Assembly: GCF_003968755.1 (NCBI RefSeq)
Contig: NZ_RYDL01000003.1
Span: 344,479 to 408,478, forward strand
Reading direction: 5' to 3'
Length of the DNA: 64,000 bases
Source of the DNA: Flavobacterium sp. RSP15
GTDB taxonomy: Bacteria; Bacteroidota; Bacteroidia; Flavobacteriales; Flavobacteriaceae
Shown: one piece after another, positions 58,893 to 64,000 of the stretch
Numbering within the stretch: position 1 is the stretch's first letter
Layout of the letters: each line of letters opens with the position of its first letter
Made by a program: the position numbers and the translations under genes
Notes under the pieces: generated by a model
What the model was told of the DNA's origin: nothing
Databases searched by the model: none
The model's input: the letters and a program-made list of their open reading frames with translations, nothing else

Positions 58893-59231
58893 TTAACAAC
58901 AATTTCTTTTAGGCCTATTCGGCATTATTTTAGTATTCAATCGATTAAAAAGAGTAAAAACTCTCTCGATATGATTCCATTCTAAAGAATAAAGCGATTG
59001 GGTACCGCTAATTTTTCTACAAATCAATTTTACTTTTATCAAATCATCTAAATGTTTCGAAACCGTAGATTGTGATAAAGGGATTTCGCTTACTAACTCT
59101 TTACAGGTTCTGTCCTTGTGTTTCGATAGTATCGAAATAATCATAACTCGTGCGGGATGCGATAAACATTTTGATAAAGTAGCTAGTTCAATTTCAAAAG
59201 AATGAAACTCTACATTTTTATTTTTTGGCAT
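58893..59231 (-). CDS. ArsR-family winged-helix repressor
   Basis: The 112-residue protein has the ArsR fold: LATLSKCLSHPARVMIISIL (helices 1-3), CKELVSEIPLSQSTVSKHLDDLI (recognition helix about 50-72) and a beta-wing ending SLYSLEWNHI. There is a C-terminal Cys pair (RNCC). The classic alpha3 ELCVCD metal site is not present as such; Cys residues occur at CLSHP, CKEL and the tail. It is divergent from the Oar-like TonB receptor gene, and dyads lie between them. It probably controls that gene or itself. The inducer is unknown. Confidence 0.87.
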   Translation of the reverse strand: MPKNKNVEFHSFEIELATLSKCLSHPARVMIISILSKHKDRTCKELVSEIPLSQSTVSKHLDDLIKVKLICRKISGTQSLYSLEWNHIERVFTLFNRLNTKIMPNRPKRNCC

Positions 59232-59331
59232 TAATCGTATTTATTAGATAATAAAAAAATTAAAACAAACATACTATATTTTAACATAAACAACTTAAAA
59301 GCAATGACTTATTAAAAAATAATTTATTGAT

Positions 59332-59349
59332 AATCGTAACTATACGATT
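59332..59349. promoter_or_regulatory. predicted ArsR operator
   Basis: AATCGTA-ACTA-TACGATT is a perfect 7-4-7 dyad in the divergent ArsR/TonB gap. A single AATCGTA half-site lies at 59233-59239, immediately next to the arsR start codon. Confidence 0.6.
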
Positions 59350-59420
59350 TAACAAACAAACTTAAAATAAACTTACTACGTATTTGTTTTTACATTTATT
59401 TAACATTTTACAAAAAAACA

Positions 59421-62400
59421 ATGATTAAAAAATTATTTTCTTTGTTCTGTTTCTTTATAATTGCAAATTCCTACGCACAGGAAACCACAGGCGTGTTGAG
59501 AGGCACTATAGATAATGACCAGAATAATCCCATTGGATTAGCTGCTATTACTGTAACTCAAAATTCAACTGGAACAAAATACACTGCTATTTCCCAAGAA
59601 AATGGTTTTTTTGCTTTCAATCAATTACAACCCGATTCAAACTACAGTTTAGAAGTTTATTTTAATGGTTTTGAAACTTACAAACAAGAAAATATAGTTA
59701 TCCGCTTAGGAAAAATAATTAATCTAAAAATCAATCTAGCTCCCAAAACAGAAGAACTAAAAACGGTTGAAATTGTAATACAAAAAGGAGCTAGAAACAG
59801 CAACGATAAAAGAATCCGAATTGATCAGATTATTAATTTACCTACCTTAAACAGAAGTATTCAGGATGCGACTCGCCTACTGCCAGAAGCCAATTTAAAT
59901 TCATTTGGCGGAGCTAATTATAGATTTAATAATTTAAGTATTGATGGTAGTGCCACTAATGATGTTCTTGGGTTTCAAGAACCGGCAAGTGGCGCAGCGG
60001 GATCAGTAGCTTCTGGAACGCCGGGTGGCTTAGCAGGAACTCAACCTATTGGCTTCGGTGCTATTAGTGCTTTATCTGTAAAAACAGCTCCTTTTGATGT
60101 AACTTTTGGAAATTTCACCGGCGCGAGTATCAATTTAGTTACCAAAAATGGAACCAATACAACGAATGGAAGTGTTTATGTCTTTTTACGAAATAGATCT
60201 TTAACAGGGAATTATTCAGATGGTATTAAGCAACAATCGGCAGCCTTTTATGATATAGTTGCAGGTGCTAGTATAGGTGGACCAATAGTAAAAAATAAAT
60301 TATTTTATTACTTTAATGCAGAATTTTCGGATCGTTCTGAACCTGTATTAAATGCTCCAGGAAGTGCTAATTCCAATATTTCAAAAGAAACCGTAAATCT
60401 AATAGCAAACCGTTTAAAAACAAAATACAATTATGATCCGGGAATCTCTGAAGGAGCAACTTTGGAAAGAAAAAATACCAAACTTTTTTTACGTTTGGAT
60501 TATAATATTTCGGATAAACACAAACTGACATTGCGTAACAATTTTGTTACTGGCTTTGCTGATAACTTAGAATGGTCGCAAAATATATTCAATTTTGGAA
60601 ATCAAGGTTTCCGACATAATTCTACCACTAACAGTATTGTAGCTGAATTAAAGAGTAAATTTACCAACAATCTTTCGAATAAATTAACTATTTCCCACAC
60701 CACAGTTAAGGATGACAGAACCTTTAAAGGCAAAGTTTTTCCACATATCGAAATTATTGACAACACTTCAAATACTATTTTTGCTGGAACGTATAGAGAA
60801 GCAGCAGTTTACGGACTGACTGTGAACACTTCGCAATTTACAGATAATTTGACGTGGTATAAAAACAATCATACGTTTACATTAGGAACTTCAACGGAAT
60901 TCAATGATATACAATACCGATTTCTTACTGCCTTTAACGGAAGATGGCAATACAGCTCTGTAAATAACTTTTTGATGGATAAACCAAATCGAGTAAGAGG
61001 GGTGTATAACATTGAAGGTAATGATTTTGAATACAATAAAAAAACACCATCAGCCGATTATCAAGTAGTTTTATCAAGTGTTTATTTACAAGATGAAATA
61101 AAAGTTAATGACAAATTAAGTTTATTAGCCGGAATACGAATTGATGGTCAGTTTTCAGGTAATTTCCCCGTAAGTTCACAAATACAAAGTACCCCAGAAT
61201 TTGCTAAATACAAAAACAAAATAAACAATTCTCCTGTAATTAATCCCCGAGTTGGTTTTACTTATAACTTTGATGAAGACGAGAAATATGTTTTGAAAGG
61301 TGGTTCCGGATTGTTCACCGGTAGGATGCCTTTTGTATGGTATGCTTATTCTCACTATATCTCGGGTACCAAATATTTCAATATCGATTTTAGACCTACA
61401 ACCCCTTTAGATTTGACGAGTGATTTGAGTTCATTAGAAGCTAAACAAGGCAAGCGTTTAACTGAGATTAATTTAGTCGATAATAATTTCAGTTTACCAC
61501 GGGATTGGAAAAGCAATTTAAATTTTGATATTAAATTAAAACATAATTTCGGAATTCAATTAGAAGCTACCTATACTCAAGTTTTAAAAGGGCTACTATT
61601 TCAATCTATAAACAGAAAAGAAGATTTAAAAGCGAACTTTACAGGAGCCGATAACAGGCCTTATTATACTACAAGTGGTGATGCAGCAAAAATTAACACT
61701 AATTTTACCAATGTGTTTCTGTTGACCAATACCAATCAGGGTTACCGTTACAATTTAACCGTTGGTTTAACCAAATCAGCTCCACATTATAACGGATTTG
61801 TGGGCTATACTTATGGTGAAAGTAAAGATATTAGTAGTACGGTAAGAAACTCTCACGCCGCTAATTTCGAGTTCAATCAAGCGTTAGTTGCTAATTCGCC
61901 GAAGCTTGCCTATTCTAATTTTGATTTGAGACACAAAATCATTTCGTATCATTTCTATGATTTAGCTTTCAAGAAAGCATCATTGCGTTTTGGACTAATT
62001 TATAATGGCCGTTCCGGAAGTCCGTTTTCCTTTGTATACGAAGGTGATATAAACAGAGACGGTTCAGCTAAAAATGATATTCTATACATCCCAAGAAACC
62101 AGTCAGAAATTAAATTACAAGATATCATAGGGCCTAACAATACTGTATTGGCAACTGCCGGTCAACAATGGGCTCAATTAGACAGTTACATCAACAATAA
62201 TGAGTTTTTAAGCGACCGAAGAGGTCAGTATGCAGATAGAAATGCCGCACGCACACCTTGGAATCATCAAGTGGATGCCAAAATTGTTTTTCAACAAAAA
62301 ATAGCTAAAAAAAATCTGGAATTTTCCTTGGATATTTTCAATTTTGGTAACCTGATTAATAAGAATATTGGGGCACAACATTATGTGCCTAACATTAATA

Positions 62401-62546
62401 ATTCAGGATATGCCTTATTGGATTTTGTGAAAATTGAAAATGGTAATCCCGTTTTTCAATTCAAAAACCCACAAAGCAAACCTTATTTAGTAGATACAAT
62501 AAATTCTCGTTGGCAAGCGCAATTTGGGATAACCTATTTGTTCTAA
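59421..62546 (+). CDS. Oar-like TonB-dependent receptor
   Basis: The 1041-residue protein has a signal peptide (1-20, ending SYAQ) and an N-terminal carboxypeptidase-like domain (about 24-110). The plug has IQDATRLLPEANLNSFGGANYRF, NLSIDGSATND and VTFGNFTGASINLVTKNGTN. A long barrel follows, ending with WQAQFGITYLF. The arrangement matches Oar-type receptors (named in Myxococcus), some of which export or import proteins and peptides. No SusD partner follows. Divergence from an ArsR repressor suggests ligand- or metal-dependent expression, which is inference. Confidence 0.88.
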   Translation: MIKKLFSLFCFFIIANSYAQETTGVLRGTIDNDQNNPIGLAAITVTQNSTGTKYTAISQENGFFAFNQLQPDSNYSLEVYFNGFETYKQENIVIRLGKIINLKINLAPKTEELKTVEIVIQKGARNSNDKRIRIDQIINLPTLNRSIQDATRLLPEANLNSFGGANYRFNNLSIDGSATNDVLGFQEPASGAAGSVASGTPGGLAGTQPIGFGAISALSVKTAPFDVTFGNFTGASINLVTKNGTNTTNGSVYVFLRNRSLTGNYSDGIKQQSAAFYDIVAGASIGGPIVKNKLFYYFNAEFSDRSEPVLNAPGSANSNISKETVNLIANRLKTKYNYDPGISEGATLERKNTKLFLRLDYNISDKHKLTLRNNFVTGFADNLEWSQNIFNFGNQGFRHNSTTNSIVAELKSKFTNNLSNKLTISHTTVKDDRTFKGKVFPHIEIIDNTSNTIFAGTYREAAVYGLTVNTSQFTDNLTWYKNNHTFTLGTSTEFNDIQYRFLTAFNGRWQYSSVNNFLMDKPNRVRGVYNIEGNDFEYNKKTPSADYQVVLSSVYLQDEIKVNDKLSLLAGIRIDGQFSGNFPVSSQIQSTPEFAKYKNKINNSPVINPRVGFTYNFDEDEKYVLKGGSGLFTGRMPFVWYAYSHYISGTKYFNIDFRPTTPLDLTSDLSSLEAKQGKRLTEINLVDNNFSLPRDWKSNLNFDIKLKHNFGIQLEATYTQVLKGLLFQSINRKEDLKANFTGADNRPYYTTSGDAAKINTNFTNVFLLTNTNQGYRYNLTVGLTKSAPHYNGFVGYTYGESKDISSTVRNSHAANFEFNQALVANSPKLAYSNFDLRHKIISYHFYDLAFKKASLRFGLIYNGRSGSPFSFVYEGDINRDGSAKNDILYIPRNQSEIKLQDIIGPNNTVLATAGQQWAQLDSYINNNEFLSDRRGQYADRNAARTPWNHQVDAKIVFQQKIAKKNLEFSLDIFNFGNLINKNIGAQHYVPNINNSGYALLDFVKIENGNPVFQFKNPQSKPYLVDTINSRWQAQFGITYLF

Positions 62547-62579
62547 AACTAAAAGATTCAAATTAGAAACATAATTCTA

Positions 62580-62623
62580 TTCCGCTTTACTATCCTCCAT
62601 TTAGAATTGATAGTAAAGTGGAA
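62580..62623 (+). terminator. hairpin after the Oar-like receptor
   Basis: TTCCGCTTTACTATC (62580-62594) pairs with GATAGTAAAGTGGAA (62609-62623), 15 bp with one G-T wobble. There is no T run, so factor-dependent termination or mRNA stabilisation is possible. A partial copy of the left arm, TTCCGCTTTG, recurs near 62640. Confidence 0.55.
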
Positions 62624-62699
62624 ATATTGTATGCAGGAATTCCGCTTTGAAAATTTGTCTTGTCCTGAATAACCGATACAGATTATTATATAAAAAAGA

Positions 62700-63272
62700 A
62701 TATCAACAAAATATAAAGCAACAACTACAGATCAAGCATATTTTATAACCATAACAATGGAAGGTTGGGTTGATATTTTTACGCGAATCAACCAAAAGTA
62801 CAATATCGTTAATGCTTTGCAATATTGTCAGGATAAAAAAGTACTTGAAATTTATGCCTATTGTATTATGCACGGTAATATACATTAAATGTCCAAAGCC
62901 AAAAATGGCTTTATTCTATCAGAGGTCATGCGTCATTTTAAAAAATATACCTCAAATAAAATTATTGAAACTATAATGGAAGAGCCAAAGAGTAATAGGA
63001 AGAGGCTATTGTACAATTTTAAAAAAGCATTTGAGCATCTTAAAAGAAATCAAAGCTATAAAGTACGGCAAGACGGATATCACGCTGAGATAATAGAAAC
63101 CAATTGGTTCATAAAACAAAAGGTTGATTATATACACAATAATCCTAATCCTGTTAAGGATAAAGTAGTTACCTTGCCAGAGGATTATTATTTTAGTTCT
63201 GCAAGAAATTATGCAGGATTAGAAAATGATTTGGATATTGTAATGTTGGATTTACTTCGTCAGTTCGGCTAA
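62700..63272 (+). pseudogene. REP-associated (RAYT, IS200-like) transposase, inactivated
   Basis: One frame runs from ATA at 62700 (ISTKYKATTTDQAYFITIT) to TAA at 63270. It has a Y1-transposase body: CIMHGNIH, then a TAA at 62886-62888, then MSKAKNGFILSEVMRHFKKYTS. The conserved FIKQKVDYIHNNP and YYFSSARNYAG close the protein. The start codon position has ATA where ATG is expected, and TTA to TAA explains the internal stop. The HUH motif is also changed (HGNIH where HxH is usual). The catalytic Tyr is probably in the DYIHNNP helix. This is a recent-looking double inactivation. Confidence 0.85.
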
Positions 63273-63282
63273 AGCCTCGGGT
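63263..63282 (+). repeat. left arm of a 20-bp REP-like inverted repeat
   Basis: GTTCGGCTAAAGCCTCGGGT contains the short palindrome GGCT-AA-AGCC and spans the stop codon of the RAYT pseudogene. Its exact reverse complement occurs at 63678-63697. Confidence 0.8.
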
Positions 63283-63285
63283 GTT

Positions 63286-63609
63286 TTAGATTGTTGATTT
63301 ACTATGTGGGCACGGATTAGAAATCCGCCTATCGTTCCCGAGATATCCGGGGTCATCAGGTGTTAATGCACCCCATTCAGAATGATTATAGGTATCTCCT
63401 GCAACTCCATTTTTAGGACATTTAGTACAACCTCCATCAGGATCAATCCTACTATTCGGGTTATTCCCCATCCTTAGGTACGGACTTGCATATTGCCTAT
63501 AAGAATCCGTACTTAACCACCTGCCAATCCTACGATCCCAGAGTCTTAGCGGAAAAGCCTCCATTCCAGTTTCAGAGTCGACTTCCTGCCCTTGAAAAGC
63601 GTACTTGTA
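63286..63609 (-). pseudogene. C-terminal fragment of an RHS/YD-repeat protein
   Basis: The minus strand reads YKYAFQGQEVDSETGMEAF, then RLWDRRIGRWLSTDSYRQY and SPYLRMGNNPNSRIDPDGG. This is the RHS repeat-associated core signature. A 45-residue variable tail with several Cys (CTKCPKNG, NPCPHSK) follows. TAA precedes the fragment, and the reading frame upstream is lost. The variable tail after DPDG is where RHS polymorphic toxins carry their toxin domain, but this one matches nothing I know. No start codon or immunity gene is apparent. Confidence 0.8.
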
Positions 63610-63677
63610 TTAATCTCCTTTAAGACAGATACATATTTAAATTTAGATAGGTCCTATCGGAATAGGGGTTTTCAAAA

Positions 63678-63697
63678 ACCCGAGGCTTTAGCCGAAC
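63678..63697 (-). repeat. right arm of the 20-bp REP-like inverted repeat
   Basis: Exact reverse complement of 63263-63282. The two arms enclose the RHS fragment, about 395 bp apart. Confidence 0.8.
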
Positions 63698-63759
63698 GGG
63701 CGGAAGCAAAGGCGACGAACCGAGCCCGCATGGCGAACACGTGGTACCTATAAACAAAA

Positions 63760-63787
63760 GAACCCCAGTCTTTTCAGCCTGTGGTTC
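63760..63787 (-). terminator. distal rRNA-operon terminator copy, degraded
   Basis: GAACCCCAGTCT / AGCCTGTGGTTC: same hairpin as the next two copies but with two mismatches in one arm. Confidence 0.6.
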
Positions 63788-63847
63788 CAATAAAGAAAGG
63801 CGACGAACCGAGCCCGCATGGCGAACACGTGGTATCTATAAACAAAA

Positions 63848-63875
63848 GAACCCCAGTCTTTTCAGACTGGGGTTC
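63848..63875 (-). terminator. middle rRNA-operon terminator copy
   Basis: GAACCCCAGTCT pairs perfectly with AGACTGGGGTTC. Read on the minus strand it is followed by TTTTG and a T-rich stretch. Confidence 0.88.
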
Positions 63876-63935
63876 CAATAAAGAAAGGCGACGAACCGAG
63901 CCCACAGGGCGAACACGTCGAACCTATAAACAAAA

Positions 63936-63963
63936 GAACCCCAGTCTTTTCAGACTGGGGTTC
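63936..63963 (-). terminator. proximal rRNA-operon terminator
   Basis: The same perfect 12-bp hairpin, 12 bp after the 5S 3' end, with a minus-strand T-rich tail. Confidence 0.9.
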
Positions 63964-63974
63964 AAATAAAGAAA

Positions 63975-64000
63975 GGCGACGACATACTCTCCCACATAAC
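63975..64000 (-). rRNA. rrf: 5S ribosomal RNA, 3' end only
   Basis: The reverse complement ends in GTGGGAGAGTATGTCGTCGCC-type sequence (given here in part: GTGGGAGAGTATG), the usual 3' end of Bacteroidota 5S rRNA. The rest of the gene, and presumably the rRNA operon, lies beyond base 64000. Confidence 0.85.

Larger units (their letters stand above)
63711..63974. repeat. 88-bp tandem repeat, three units, downstream of the rRNA operon
   Basis: Units start at 63711, 63799 and 63887, each beginning GGCGACGAACCGAGCCC and each 88 bp long, with a few substitutions. The next 88-bp step falls at 63975, where GGCGACGA is the reverse complement of the 5S rRNA 3' end. The repeat therefore looks like a duplication that took in the last bases of the 5S gene plus the terminator behind it. 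Confidence 0.93.

Noticed and set aside
63781..63969. 62-codon ORF inside the tandem repeat
   Set aside because: It arises only from the repeat sequence and translates the same peptide twice; the DNA is explained by terminators.
63711..63974. Possible CRISPR array in the regularly spaced repeats
   Set aside because: The whole 88-bp unit repeats, including what would be spacers, and each unit carries a terminator. There are no cas genes.

Overview
The window reads as chromosomal DNA of an AT-rich member of the Bacteroidota, most likely Flavobacterium or a close relative. Many genes are preceded by the Bacteroidota -7 element TAnnTTTG instead of a sigma-70 -10 box. Other lineage signs are the long (314 aa) NusB, the PUR-domain/DUF3276 protein, DUF5723, DUF4249 and DUF3307 families, several large TonB-dependent receptors, a PafA-type phosphatase, and an SPT/CFAT-type acyltransferase. 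This identification rests on gene content and promoter style, not on a 16S sequence.

Layout. 1-2.8 kb: the end of a Kef-type K+/H+ antiporter and guaB, sharing a terminator. 2.9-3.4 kb: a decayed P-type cation ATPase. 3.4-8.9 kb: a lipoprotein/DUF5723 pair, HMG-CoA lyase, a SatD-like regulator plus DUF3307 membrane protein behind a triple operator, and pyrD. 9.4-16.8 kb: pepT, a Lys/Ala-rich histone-H1-like protein, yajC, nusB, a leucine-type dehydrogenase, an ABC exporter and a PUR-domain protein. 16.9-26.8 kb: csaA, a GNAT-like protein, an alpha-oxoamine synthase of the serine palmitoyl/cysteate acyltransferase type, a NYN-LOTUS nuclease, a 7TMR hybrid histidine kinase, trmD, rplS with a candidate leader, and icd. 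26.9-36.2 kb: a TonB receptor with DUF4249 lipoprotein, thiamine pyrophosphokinase, a lipoprotein hydrolase, rlmF, and a second TonB receptor. 36.3-46 kb: uvrB, a TerB-like protein, an esterase, the run dipeptide epimerase/BioF-like/DUF1456/NAD(P)-binding protein, a secreted orphan, selO and an endonuclease-family protein. 46-58.3 kb: sucC, gltBD, lysA, and two convergent alkaline phosphatases (Tat-type PhoA-like and PafA). 58.4-64 kb: an accessory zone with an IS1595-type relic, an ArsR regulator divergent from an Oar-like TonB receptor, a broken RAYT transposase with REP-like inverted repeats, an RHS tail fragment, and an 88-bp tandem repeat of terminators after the 3' end of a 5S rRNA gene on the minus strand.

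Functionally most of the window is core metabolism: purine and pyrimidine synthesis, TCA steps (icd, sucC), nitrogen assimilation (gltBD), lysine synthesis, peptide turnover (pepT, dipeptide epimerase), phosphate scavenging and translation. No phage, CRISPR array or defence island is visible. The less explained material is regulatory DNA (the three 28-bp-spaced dyads before satD, the dyad in the ArsR/TonB gap, the dyad before the endonuclease gene), candidate structured RNAs before trmD and rplS, and several gene relics too decayed to appear as long ORFs.
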